A DNA stretch of 64,000 bases, from the NCBI RefSeq assembly GCF_949987535.1, contig NC_080067.1:67766128-67830127 (forward strand). Direction: 5' to 3'. Within the stretch, counting starts at the first letter, position 1. Each line of letters opens with the position of its first letter. The position numbers and the translations under genes are program-made. Positions 46,030 through 64,000 of this stretch are shown one piece after another. The notes beneath the pieces were generated by a model. That model was not told the DNA's origin. It searched no databases and saw nothing but the letters and a program-made list of their open reading frames with translations. Source of the DNA: Balaenoptera acutorostrata. Taxonomy: Eukaryota > Chordata > Mammalia > Artiodactyla > Balaenopteridae.

Positions 46030-48860
46030 TTAAAATCATTTTTTTCCAGTTTGCCTATGGTATATTAATGTTTCTGGCCCACAGCCAGATGATCACATGT
46101 CAATGTAGGATCTATCCCAACATTTTGGTATCTGGGTTCAGGGTTATCTCCGTCTCCTGGCTGACTACCCCCAATATTGATCCTCCAATGTGATTTTCTG
46201 TCTGGGAGAGAGAGTGTTGTGCTTTTGGCTCCTGAGGGCACCACCCATTTGGCATAGAATCCTGAATAGGCAAGGAGCTCTGCTCGTGTTCTTCCAACAC
46301 TTTCAGTTTCTCAGGAAGTCAGATCACGTTGACTTGAATGAGTTGCTTGCATAGCCTGGAAATGTTCGTCATTTTCATGGAAGCTTTGAGATGAGGCTTT
46401 TAGACATATGCATGGGACACAACTCTGAAGAGGAGAGGAAGAACGATTTGGTGGTTGTGGAAGCAAGTGGAGGAGTTAGCTCTCTGCTTTACATTCTAGT
46501 GGTGACCTGGAGGGAGGGTAAGTGGTGGTGGTTTTTACCAGTGACACTGAACAGGGAGCTGCCTCACAGACCAGTGAAGTAGACAGGGCAGCAATACCAA
46601 TGAGGTTTGGCAGTTCAGTGCCAGTGCCTGGGACAATACAGCAGCCAGACTGCAGTCATTAATTTATCAGTGGGGGAAGAACAAAGTTGAGGAAATGGTG
46701 ATGCTTACAAGGACTCCAGCATCGGAGCTGGGTCTTCAGCCTGGCATTTGAGGTCTCAGACAGTACATGGGACTCTGATTTCCCCTGGGAAGTTCAGGGT
46801 AACAATCCAGAAAGATCATAAGTGTGTATTAAGTAGTTGTCTCTTTTGATCTCCCAGTTTTGCCATGGGAGTTGGTCCTCCTGCTGGGATGCCTGGGGTA
46901 TTTCCTTCCCCATCATTTTCAGGTCTTCACAGGAGGTGTTAGAAATAGTATTTAGGGAAATGGGTTGAAAATGAATGGCCTCTGCAGGGGGGAGGAAAAG
47001 GTGTTTCTTTTGCTTTACTGTGGGGTGGGGGTGAGGGGAGAGGGAAGTAGGAGATGAAGTGGGAGTTGGGATGAATTTTTATAGAATCCTAGAACCTCTT
47101 CCGTGCAGTCAAATTTTTTTGTAGGGGTTGGAGAAGGATGGATTTAGGTTGGAGAGGGAGAACCTAATTACCGATAACAGTTCGCGGGGTAGCTAATAGT
47201 TTGCGGGGTAGTGTAGCAGACTGTACTAGCTGCCCTGGGGTGGCAGAAGAAAGAGAACTGGTGTACAGTTGAATAGAGATAAGAGTGTCCTCGTTGTAAC
47301 AGTTTTTTTTGTCTTTTCTGTAAAGGGAAGAAGGGACTGAATCAGCCAGATAGAATGATTTGGGAATGGGTTAGATGCTCAGCAGAGGCAAGTTAGTTCC
47401 CACTGGAGAAGCCCATGGGTTATTTACGTTTGCCCTAGGGTAAGTCAAATGCCAGTACTGGATGCCTGGAACTTTCTGGCTATATACTTCTTGCAGTTTT
47501 GCCATCTCTGTCTCTCAGCTGACTGTCTGAAAACCATTAATTCTTTGTCTCTGGTCCCTTTGGCATCTCTTGTACTGGGTGCTGGCTTTCATGTGCCATA
47601 AAATGTTTCATTTGATCATTAAGTTTAACCTACTTTAATAGTTCAGTAAGTTAAAATTTCCACTTACTATTCTCTCGACTCCATGCTGGAATTTGTAGTG
47701 TGGATGAACTGATTTTCTCCCATGCAGAAACTGACACCATCCGAGATTTGGACGGCACTTCTGCGCTTTGTGCGTTTGTTGACTTCTTCTCCATGGCAAC
47801 TGTTCTGTCCATGGGGTGAGGGGCGGGGAGACACCTGGAGATGCCTAAATTGGTCACCCCACCAAGAGCTTTGGTTTTCTACTCAGAACTCTTTAACTGT
47901 TGATGTGTACTCCCTAAGGACTTGGAAATTTTTTCCAATAAATAGAGTCACTGACTGATATACTGGACAGTGCACCACACTGGGGAATGTATGGGCTCCA
48001 GACGAAGTCATCCTAGGGTGTTTCTTTTCCTGTTCACAGGCTGTGAAACCATTGGGAACTTGCCGGGCTTCTCTGAGCCTGTTTCCTCATCCGTAAAGCA
48101 GAGATGATAATACCTACCTTATAGAGATGTGTAAGTGTTAAAAAAAGATAATGTGCATAAGTTTCCTGACATACTGGCTTTCATTCTACTGTTTTGGAAT
48201 GCCTTTAATGACCCTGGGGTTTTGTGGTAGTGTTTGGAGCCCTAGGTTTCTGGCTCCTCTACCTACATGCTAACTTTTCCTGTCCTTTGGGGAGTTGAGG
48301 TGAGAGAGAAAAAAGCTTCCATTAGTTTTCCTACAGACACCTCTAGAGGTAGCGTTGACCTTTGCAATGGAGTGCTTGGGGCAATATAAACCTCTGCTTC
48401 CCAAGCACCACGGTGGCATTTATTCAGAAAGCCCCATAAGCTTGGCTTCTTTTCTAGAGATCCCCTGGCAGAGTTTATGGTGTCACACAGGGTTGCTTTT
48501 TAGATACTATACACTTCTGGGAATTGGGAAATGAGCCTTCAACTTGCACTTGACTTGTGCTTGTCCCTCCTGCTGTGTGAGCTCTAGGAGACTGACTCAA
48601 GCCACTTCCTGCATTTCCCCCTGACCTCCACAGGAGGGAGGCAGGAACCCACGCCTGGTGAAGCTTCCTGCTGAGCTGCTGAAGTGCTGGCTGTTTGCTC
48701 AGCTGTCACATCCAGGTCTCATCTTGTCTGACTGACCCGTCTGCACAGCCTTACCTGGGGTGTAAGGCTCTCCAAAGCTTCCTGTTAGCTTTTTCTCAGG
48801 GAGGGGGGATGTGTTGCCCACGAGAAGAACATCTTCCCCTCGCTTTGCAGGTAGCTTTTG
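46030..48860. other. POLR2H-THPO intergenic stretch
   Basis: No gene, RNA or long conserved frame is recognised in about 2.8 kb. A MIR-like fragment is near 48050-48150. The remainder appears to be unique or anciently derived sequence. Confidence 0.55.
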
Positions 48861-48870
48861 GGTCCTCTCG

Positions 48871-48876
48871 TTTATT
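48871..48876 (-). terminator. THPO: THPO distal poly(A) signal AATAAA (minus)
   Basis: TTTATT on the plus strand gives AATAAA on the THPO strand. It is close to where similarity to the human THPO 3' UTR, as I recall it, ends (near 48930). A second AATAAA on this strand is inside the transposon at 49525-49530. Confidence 0.5.
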
Positions 48877-49329
48877 CTGTCTTTATACAGTCTCAGTTTT
48901 GTCTGTTGCATAGGAACTGCTTTTCTGAGAGACTTCTCATTCATTTCTCAAGAGTAAGGATCTCCTAAGAAAAGGAGATCAGAGCCCCATTAAGAATGAT
49001 AATAAAGGGGGTAAAGAGACTAACCTTAGTTCTGAGCAGAAAACCAAAGCTTTTTTCTGTCATAAGCCCTACCTCTGTTCAGAAGCTAGGCCAGGCCAGG
49101 CCTTTGCAGAATTATCATATGAGAAAGAGTATATAAAGAAATAGTAAGTTATAAATTTGTGCAGAAAATAGACCAGAGATAACTAACTGCTCTGGTGAAC
49201 ATTATTAATAGTTTAAAAAAAATAGCTTTTGTAGTTTTATGGCATGTAGTAAAAAATTATACTTTTTCTGTCCTGCATGTCTCCCTTCACCAGGGCTTTG
49301 GGTTTCAGGTGAAAGCAGGAAATCTGGTA

Positions 49330-49648
49330 AAGGCATACCTCGGAGACATTGCAGGTTCAGTTCCAGACCACCACAATAAAGTGAATATCACAATAAAGCG
49401 AGTCACACAATTTTTTGTTTTTTTTTGGTTTCCCAGTTATGTTTACATGATACCGTAGTCTATTAACTGTAATAGCATTATGTCTAAAAACAAAAGCAAT
49501 GTACATACCTTCGTTCAAAAATACTTTATTGTTAAAAAATGCTAACCATCATCTGACAACACAGGGTTGCCACAAACCTTCAATTTGTAAAAAATGCAGT
49601 ATCTGTAAAGGATAATAAAATGAAGCGCAGTAAAATGAGGTATGCCTG
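49330..49648. mobile_element. Tigger1-like mariner-type MITE inside the THPO 3' UTR
   Basis: Terminal inverted repeats face each other: 'aaggcatacctcggagac' at 49330 and its complement ending 'gaggtatgcctg' at 49648. TA dinucleotides flank both ends (49328-49329 and 49649-49650), the Tc1/mariner target duplication. At 319 bp it is a deletion derivative without transposase. It starts about 88 bases after the THPO stop; THPO 3' UTR-like sequence resumes beyond it. On the THPO strand it contributes AATAAA at 49525-49530. Confidence 0.9.
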
Positions 49649-49737
49649 TATAGCTGCAGTTGTCTCCCAGGGCCTCTCCTCCGAGTAAGGGGATTGTACT
49701 TGGGAGGCGATGCTGATGTCGGCAGTGCCTGAGTACC

Positions 49738-52700
49738 TTACTCTTCCTGAGACAGATTCCGGAAGTGAGGGTGGGCTGCAACTAGAACACGACTGGTAGA
49801 GTTGGGTGTGATAGCAGAGGGGTCAGGAAGCAGGGGTTGGAGCTGGACCGTGGGGATGGGCAAGGTTGGTGAAGGAGAGAAGAGTGTGTACTGTCCAGGA
49901 GGAGGATGGGCTGGGGAAGGAGACTCTACAGGCTGGAGGTAGGGTGGCAGGGAGTCCATGTCTGAAGTTTCCGGAGGAATATCCGGGGCTCTTAGGGCCC
50001 TGGGTGTGGGTCCAGGAAAGAGTCCGTGAATTCCACTCAGGGGTCCATGTGTCCTGTTCAGGTGTCCAGGGATTTGGTCTAGGGACCTGGAGGTTTGGTT
50101 CAGCAGACCAGGAATCTTGGCTCTGAATCCCTGCAGCCTGTTCAGAAGTCCAGAGCCAGTAGTTCTGGCTGAGACACTGGAGCTTGTCTCCAACAATCCA
50201 GAAGTCCTGTTTGGGAGCTTGTTCAGTGTGAGGAATGGAGAGGTGTTCCCCGGGACAGCTGTGGTAGGTGGGGCCCGCTTGGCACAGAGGGTGGGTCCCA
50301 CTACAAGCAGCAGGAAACGCACCTTTCCTCGGAGCAGTCGTTGGAAGCTCAGGAAGATGGCACTGGGATCCTTGTGAGCTGTGGTCCTGCCCTGTGCAGA
50401 AAGCTGAGGGCAGAGGATGGGCCTGAGGCCAGAGACCTGGGCCAGATATCATGCCTCTCTGTCTATGTGGGAAAGATAAGGTACCAGAACCCAGGCTTTG
50501 TGGCTGGAGGGATGGAGGGAGCACTCCTTAGCAGGTCAGCTCTTCCACCCTCAAGATTTCTAAAATTCCCCTTTCTTCCCTCAGGGCTTCTGAGGGGACC
50601 GAGTCAGAAAAGAAAGACAGCTTCTATAGTTCCCTTGACTGGGGACTTACCTGGGTTCCTAGGAGGCCCTGCAGGGCCCCAAGGAGGAGGCGGACCTGTC
50701 CAGAAAGCTGCACCAATAGGGATGAGAGGCAAGTGGGTCCCAGTTGTCCCCGCGCTGCCATCACTGCCTCCAGCAGAAGGGTCGCGGCTCCCAGAACGTC
50801 CTGTGCCTTGGTCTGCTCCTGGGAAAGAGATGGAAAAGAGAAGCGGACAGCTTCAAAGGGTATGCTAATAGTGGGTGGGGAGCCTGTAAGAGTAGCCAGC
50901 AGAATGAATCATAGGAGCTGAGAATTGGACAGGACCTAGGTCCCACCCAGTACAGGAATTCCTTCAGTCTCCCGACAATTGGTCATCAGCCTCTGCTTGA
51001 ATAACGCCAGTGTCCAGTAACGCAGCCTGGTCTCACATGTAATTTCAGTGAGAAAAGCTCTTTTTTTTTTTTTCTTACATTGTGCTGAAATCTGCCCTAT
51101 TATAGCTTTTACCTCTTGGTTCTAGTGCTGCAAATCTACTCTTTCTGCTACAAAACCAGGATCATATGATATAAAAAAAATTAATGTAGATATAAGACCA
51201 TCATAAAGATTATAAAGATGAAGGGAAGGGGCTTGCTGATAAATGGCAGAGCTGAAACTACAAGGGATCACTAGCAATTACCCTTCCTCCCTGGCCCAGT
51301 CCCCCAGAAGACCTGAGGGAAGCAAGGGAATTCTAGGGATCTTGAGGGTAGAGGAGCTGACCTTCTAAGCAGTGCTCCCTCCTGGTAGGTTTCCTGAGTG
51401 AGTCTCAGACTGAAGCACTTCATGCTCTACCACAAGACTGACACTCTTCTCCAAGCTAATCACACAAGCTTTATTATTTTTTTAAACCATTCCTCGCATA
51501 ACGTATTTTCTAACCTCTCACTGTTCAGGTTGCTTCCTCCTTTTGGAAACATGCTAGTTTAACATGGTCCCTCTGAGTAAATTAGCACGTTTCTAAAAGA
51601 GGATGGCTAGTACTCAGTGCAGTAGTTTAAGTGCAGTCCACTCAGAATAGAGTTTTTTAGGAAGATTTCTACAATGTGGATGTTAAACATCTAAAGCCAC
51701 CTATGATCCCTACCTTTTTAAGTAGCTACTCCAATAATGTTGTTACAGTGCTAAGTTTGGGGTCAATCCAACCCTCCCAGGTCCTTTTCATAGTAAGTAC
51801 TAGGGCTAGAAGTTTATATGAGGGAAGTAGGGACACTGTGGCCTGAAAGCTGGAATAGGACTTTATTCAATTACTTTTCACATCTAGAATTTTATATACA
51901 TCTCTGTTAAATTTCACCTTGTTTTTGACCTAGCCTTTTAGCAGTTTGAAACTTAATCCTGTTTTTTGTTATTTTAGCTGTGTGTCCCAGTCTTGTGTCA
52001 TCTGAGGATGACAGATCAGTCTTGCTTCTTCACACTAACTTAAGAAGGTTGAACAGAAATAGGTCAAAGGCATGGCCATGAGAGACTTCTATCCAGCTTT
52101 TCATGGTGGTCAACTTTGACTCTATTTTACATACTGGACCACAAGCCATCATCTTGTCCAGAGGATATCCCCATAGTAGAATGTATGTTGGGTAAGGGTG
52201 GTCAAGCTGAAGGTGAGATCTTTTTAGGGAGCTCAGGAATTTTGAAAAATCCATGGGAATCAGTAGGAAACACATGAAGACAGGATTCGGGAAACCAAGG
52301 AAAAGGATGGCTTTCTTACTGTCTGGGTTTTCCATTCTCCCAAGCTGAAGTCCACAGCAGGCAGCCGGACGGGTGTGGACAAAGGGTTAACGTCTGGGCA
52401 CTGGCTCTGTTGAAAAAGATTGGTAGGGGGATGGTGGAGAGGGCGCTGAAATAGAGGGGGTTATGGTGGCCCAATTACCAGGACAGGCTTCCATGAGTAA
52501 TATAACCAGACTAGAGCTTTTAAGAGAGGGTTTGATTGTAAACCATAATCCTTGTAAAGGGGTGGTAATCAGGGGGTGGTGGTCTTACCGAAGACAATAT
52601 TGGAACAGTAGTGATTGGAGGGAATGAGAGGCAGTGATGGGAGTCAGGGTATCTCACCAGTTAGGTGGATAGTGGGGAGAGTGCTTGGGGATTCTCACCA

Positions 52701-53073
52701 GTCTGCTGTGAAGGACATGGGAGTCACGAAGCAGTTTATTTAGGAGTCGGGGGTCACAGGCAGGAGGAGCCGGGCTGGACAGGGTTAGTCTTGCAGTTAG
52801 GAGAAGCATGACCACGAGGAGCAATTCTTAGATGAGGAGAGGTGAGGTTGAAAGGGGTGGATAAGGAAGAAATCATTGTTGGGTGGTGGTCCAGGAATTC
52901 CCACTTAGGACCCAGACCTGAAATCCAGGGAATCTGCCGCTCAGAGGCCTTATTCCTGGGAGATTGAGGTCCCCCTGCCCCCGCACCACAGCACATCTCC
53001 TTTCTCTTTCCCCTCTACCAAGTTCTGATTTGGCCCTAGGTCTCTCAAGGGTTTTCTTACCAGTCAGCTCCAT
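49738..53073 (-). CDS. THPO: thrombopoietin
   Basis: Secreted cytokine, ligand of MPL, main regulator of megakaryocyte and platelet production. Coding exons in order 53061-53073, 52699-52826, 52320-52406, 50651-50818 and 49738-50403 give 353 residues, the human length. Visible are a hydrophobic signal peptide (about 21 residues), then SPAPPACD. The four cysteines of the EPO-like domain are kept (PPACD, SQCPD, GPTCLS, TLCAKR). The dibasic site between the domains is KR here, RR in human. The C-terminal half is Pro/Ser/Thr-rich with six N-glycosylation sequons (NTS, NRT, NQT, NRT, NST, NLS). Exon 49738-50403 has a second acceptor 12 bases inside (exon starting at 50391), which would drop four residues (LSAQ), the TPO-2 type variant. 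The leader contains an overlapping uORF. Confidence 0.95.
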
Positions 53074-53143
53074 TCTGGCCAGGCTGTCTGGTTGGAGTGG
53101 CTCCCTGTATGGGGCCTCTCCCCTGAATCCGTCCTGGGGCCAT
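52754..53143 (-). promoter_or_regulatory. THPO: THPO overlapping upstream ORF
   Basis: ATG at 53143-53141 (context tccATGg, minus strand) lies 70 bases before the THPO ATG, in another frame. It runs through 53061, splices to 52826 and stops at TGA 52756-52754, 51 codons in all. It thus passes over the real start. It corresponds to the seventh human uORF, known to hold THPO translation low; human gain-of-function changes that disrupt this cause hereditary thrombocythaemia. Confidence 0.85.
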
Positions 53144-53184
53144 GGAGGCGGCTTGGGCTCTTGCACTTCTGGGCAGAGTGGGGT

Positions 53185-53228
53185 GGGGCACAGGTGGGGC
53201 ACAGGTGGGGCACAGGTGGGGCACAGGT
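53185..53228. repeat. THPO: 11-bp minisatellite in THPO 5' UTR exon
   Basis: Four perfect copies of GGGGCACAGGT (plus strand) followed by a partial fifth. The array lies in the non-coding part of exon 53061-53257, starting 42 bases upstream of the overlapping uORF ATG. Human, from memory, has a single related unit here. Confidence 0.9.
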
Positions 53229-54587
53229 GGGCCAAGGAGGAGGGTCTAGAATCTATCCTGCAAGTGACAGGAATAATGAACATTATCGAGTTTCAAGGAA
53301 AAGACTCTGCCTGGCTGGTGGAACAGATGCTGGGAGGGTGTGAGATGCTGACCAGCCTAGAACTGCTAAAGCTCGGACTGCTCCCACATCATCTTGTGAT
53401 GGTAGCATACGGCATCTCTTTGTCAGGGTTCCTCGGGACATCTGAGGCGGCTCTGGTGCCCCTGCCCCCTGCCGAGAGCAGCAGGACAGGATATATACAC
53501 ACACATCTAATTGGCCTCAAAGTCTGAGCAACCCTGTTTGGTTGGAGAAAATCTGGGATGGGGATAGAGAAGGGAAGCATTGTGGCACAAGCCTGGAGAA
53601 GAGATTGGAAATGGGATACAGAGCCAGGACGAGGAGCTAGCAAACATGTACAATGTGCTCAGGGGTAGCTTGGGGACTGGGGTTGAGGAGGGAAATTGGG
53701 CAAAAATGAAACTTAACTACTAAAGGTCGGTGATTAAAAGATTGAGAAGGTGGTGTGGGAGAAATTAACCTCTCATTCTTTTTCTATTTACCCCAACATA
53801 CAAAGCCTCTTGGAGTTTTTCTTTGCAGTCTAAGTTCTGAAATACTGGGTTATCCAAGGTGAAGAGATGGGCTAACAGTCCTGGAACTTCCTTCCTGAAG
53901 CAAGTTGCCCAGGAATGAGCACATGCTGGGTGAGATGATACCCACCTTGCAGGGCTTACCTCGCCTTAGACACCCACCATATCTGTCTCCTAGCCTGCAC
54001 CTTCCTCCCTGCCCCCTCTGCAGACCCCTTCCGGTTCCTTTGCAGGACCCCACACATGGCTTCCTCCTTCTTTCACAAGTTGTGCAAAGAGGCCTGCACC
54101 TGATTCAATATTGGGATTTCCTGTAGGTCTGTCAACATGCATGAGCCCTCCTCCCATTACCCTCTCCTTGTGCCCTGGCTTGCCTGGCCCAGCTTCCCCA
54201 GCCCCAGGATTCAGAACCTCGTGAGCTAACTAGGAATGACTGGGTAAGAATGGGGATTGGGGCTGTGTCCAGCTTGATGCTATGTTCCCTAAGTCCAAAA
54301 AACACCTCCTTTCTTATTTTCTCCCTGGGCCCATGTCCCCTTTCCTTAGGGCCAGCCGCGACTGTGCTGTATTCCACCAAGTCTGTGATCAGTCCCTCAG
54401 AATCCAGCACCCCACCCCCTACCCCTGCTCTGTCCTGCTCCTCCCATTCTGGGAAGGCTACACTCTTCTCGACAAAGGTCAGTGCCTGCAGGTTCCAGTT
54501 TGCCTGCCCCTCCCCCAGCAGAGAGCCCAATTCCTCTTTCCTGTCCTTCCTACCCTCACTTAACTCCAAACCTTGCTTGCCACTCAC

Positions 54588-54660
54588 CGGGTGGAGAAGG
54601 GCTCCAGGACCCAGGTGCGGAGCAGGCGGCACTCTGGGGAGCAGATGGGTAGGAAAACAG
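54588..54660 (-). promoter_or_regulatory. THPO: THPO non-coding first exon and promoter
   Basis: The minus strand resembles the human first exon and ends CACCCG before GTGAGTGG (donor at 54587). It would splice to the acceptor next to 53257. The transcription start is near 54650-54660; no TATA box is obvious. Confidence 0.65.
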
Positions 54661-56400
54661 GTGGCGCTGGGGCATAGCCCCTCCAGGGCAGTGGGGTCAC
54701 ACGCCTGCCCGGGCCACTTCTGCCCAATCAGAGAGCAGGGAGCCACTAGACACTGGCAATGGCCCCCGGAAGTGACGCCTTCTCCTCCCACCCGCGCAGG
54801 ACCTGGAGCCCCTGCCTGGACCATGGTTCGCTAGCGGAGCCCCAGCTCCTCCACCCACGCACACCACACAGAGGATTTGAACAGGGGGATCTGTCTTTCC
54901 ATAGGAGATGGGAAACCTGGGACCTGGTTGGGGGAGAAGATGGGAGGGAAACAGGTTTTTTCCAGGAGGATTCTGGCAGGACACTTTTGTCCCTGAGGAA
55001 GGGCACGGAGGTCTGGCTTTAGACTGGTGGGTCTCTCAGTTCCTGGGTGTCCAGATTTCTTTTCCCTGGACACCACACCTGCTGCTAAAATCTACTAGGA
55101 CTCTTGCTTTCCTGCTTTTCTCGCCAATAACCCTCTGGGGGTCATGTCTTATGCCCCCTTTGCAAGTGGGAATGTGGTTGTCGCCTGTATTACAGAAGAC
55201 CCTGTCAGGGGTCAGTGTTACCAGGAAGCAGTTTGGACAGTTTGAGAGGCCTTCAAGCTGAGAGGGTGCCTGTGCTGGATTAAGCTGTGCTCAGGTACCA
55301 CTCTGTTGGGGCCCAGTGGCTCCGATGGCTAAGCCCACTTATCTCTGTGCCAGTGCCCTCTTTGCCTGCCTGGTCTTTCTCCCTCTTCCATCTCCTACCA
55401 CTCCACATGTGACAAGAGGAATAACCAGGCCCATGTGTCCCTGTCTTAGGAAAGACAGCTGCTGAACCTCCCCCGCAAATACCTCCCGCTGGCCCCCCTC
55501 TTCCTTTGGCCCTGGCTCTAGTTCCTTTGCTTTCCCCTCAGTCCCACTCTCCCCACAGTCCGTCCTCAGGGGCCTCCTGGCCTGACCTTGTTCCCATCAC
55601 CCCCTCCCCTCCAGTTCTTCCTCAGGCTGTCTCCTGCTCCTCCTCCCCAGGATGGGGCTGTCTGCTAAAGAGTATGGCCTAGATCCCGGAATTCTCCAGT
55701 TCAGCCAGACGAGATGCCTCCCAAGATTAGGAAGGAGGGTGCTGGGATGGTTGGGAGGATGGTGGGAGAGTGGGGGTGGGAGGGGGCAGGGAGGCTATCA
55801 TGACCAGGAAACCAAGACAAAAGAGGTTGTGGGTAGGGTGGAGAGGCAGAGGGTCCCCAGGGTGAAGGAAGAGGGTGGGAAAGTGCGTCAGGCTGGGGAT
55901 GATGATGGTTGGATGGGCCTGAGCACAGGTAACAGTAGGGAGAGAAACACTGTCACCAGACAGAAAGGGGATACTATCTGTTTCTGGCTAAGTTCCTATC
56001 CTGGGGAACAGTAGAATGAGGAGAGAGCTCAGAGATAGAGGTAGGACACAGGCTAGGCAGTGAGAGTGGTGTGGGGTTTGAGAGGTGCTGTGGGCCCAGC
56101 GTCAGGCGAAGATGGGTTGACGGGCCTTTTCTGCGCGTAGTCATCCTTAAAGACAATTCTTCATCCTTCCTGCAGGAACCCAGTCCTAGCCCAGTGGCCG
56201 GCCCAGGCCTCGGGCAGTCTCTGCCCCTCCCTGGTCTGGGGCTCCCATCCTGGGCCGGACACGCACCTCCTGGTCCAGCTTGGGAGGGGGTGCTCCAGAC
56301 CCGCCTCTCCTCCCCTCTTTGCGCCCCCTGGTTCCTCCCCTCCCCCTCCCCTCCCCCTTCGCCTACAGCCCCTCCCTCCTCCCCTGCCCGGTTCCAGCCC
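54661..56400. other. THPO-CHRD head-to-head spacer
   Basis: Two divergent genes share this 1.9 kb spacer. I see no gene in it. The end from 56281 to 56420 is almost pure pyrimidine (many CCTCCCC units), able to bind Sp/KLF factors or form a G-quadruplex on the other strand. Confidence 0.5.
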
Positions 56401-56821
56401 CTCCCTCCCCTCCCCCATTCGCGATCCGGGCCGCTGCTGCTGGGCCGGACCCCCCGGGCTCAGCCCGGCCCCTCGCCGAGCCGCCGCCGCCGCCCCGTTT
56501 GCTGAGGAGGAGGCCCCCGGCCGGGGCGCCGGGCGCGGGGCATAAAACGGGCCAGAGCCGTCGCCCGGGGCACTAGAGCCGCGTACGGCCCGGGTCAGCG
56601 GCCGCCCGCCCGCCCGCCCGCGCTCCTCCCGGCCGCTCCTCCCGCCCCGCCCGGCGCGGCGCCGACTCCGCGGCCGCCCGACGAGCCCCTAGCCGCACAG
56701 CTCGGGCCCTGGCCCCGGCCCCCTCCCGCCGTACCGCCCCCGGCCCGGCCCTCCTCCCACCTCCCTCCTCCCTCTCCAGCTCCCTCCTCCCTCCCACCTC
56801 CCCAGCTGTCCCGTTCGCGTC
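56400..56821 (+). promoter_or_regulatory. CHRD: CHRD CpG-island promoter and 5' UTR
   Basis: CpG-dense sequence with a TATA-like CATAAAA at 56541-56547, giving a likely start near 56570-56580. The leader is about 250 bases, GC-rich, and ends in a pyrimidine tract (56740-56810). The start codon context is cgtcATGc. Confidence 0.7.

Positions 56822-64000
<7,179 letters not shown>

Noticed and set aside
53061..53283. In-frame upstream ATG at 53283 that would extend THPO
   Set aside because: It lies upstream of the 53257 acceptor, so in the intron. The 53073 start matches the signal peptide.

Overview
This is a mammalian nuclear window of long multi-exon genes with GT-AG introns. The gene order is EIF4G1 (+), FAM131A (+), CLCN2 (-), POLR2H (+), THPO (-), CHRD (+), as in the human 3q27.1 block. 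Three insertions at 11.25, 43.06 and 44.17 kb read, on the minus strand, as the tRNA-derived CHR SINE family with clean target-site duplications. No Alu, B1, BovB or Bov-tA is apparent. This points to a whippomorph artiodactyl, most likely a whale or dolphin. Exons were called by matching translated reading frames to remembered human and rodent orthologues, then checking splice sites and codon phase at every junction.

Region by region: 1-19.1 kb is EIF4G1 (two non-coding 5' exons, 31 coding exons, 1600 codons) with the box C/D snoRNA SNORD66 in an intron. FAM131A (19.7-28.4 kb) has two alternative first coding exons; its 3' end converges on CLCN2. CLCN2 (28.3-~40.5 kb, minus) shows 23 of the expected 24 coding exons; the first is missing, probably in a 200-base assembly gap at 40151-40350. 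An apparent one-base insertion breaks the CLCN2 frame in the next exon. POLR2H (42.2-46.0 kb) is complete with 5 coding exons and 150 residues. A 3 kb gene-free stretch follows. THPO (48.9-54.65 kb, minus) is complete at 353 codons. CHRD (56.5 kb to window end) is cut off inside its third von Willebrand C domain after 835 codons.

The genes are functionally unrelated: cap-dependent translation initiation, an uncharacterised FAM131 protein, a voltage-gated chloride channel, a shared RNA polymerase subunit, the platelet growth factor and a secreted BMP antagonist. There is no operon logic. I see no new multi-gene system. The most interesting signals are regulatory or lineage-specific: the CLCN2 frameshift; an 11-bp minisatellite expanded in the THPO 5' UTR just before its inhibitory overlapping uORF; a Tigger-like DNA transposon inside the THPO 3' UTR; a FAM131A isoform switch that adds or removes an N-myristoylation signal; an EIF4G1 uORF whose stop overlaps the main start; and overlapping opposite-strand poly(A) signals between FAM131A and CLCN2.
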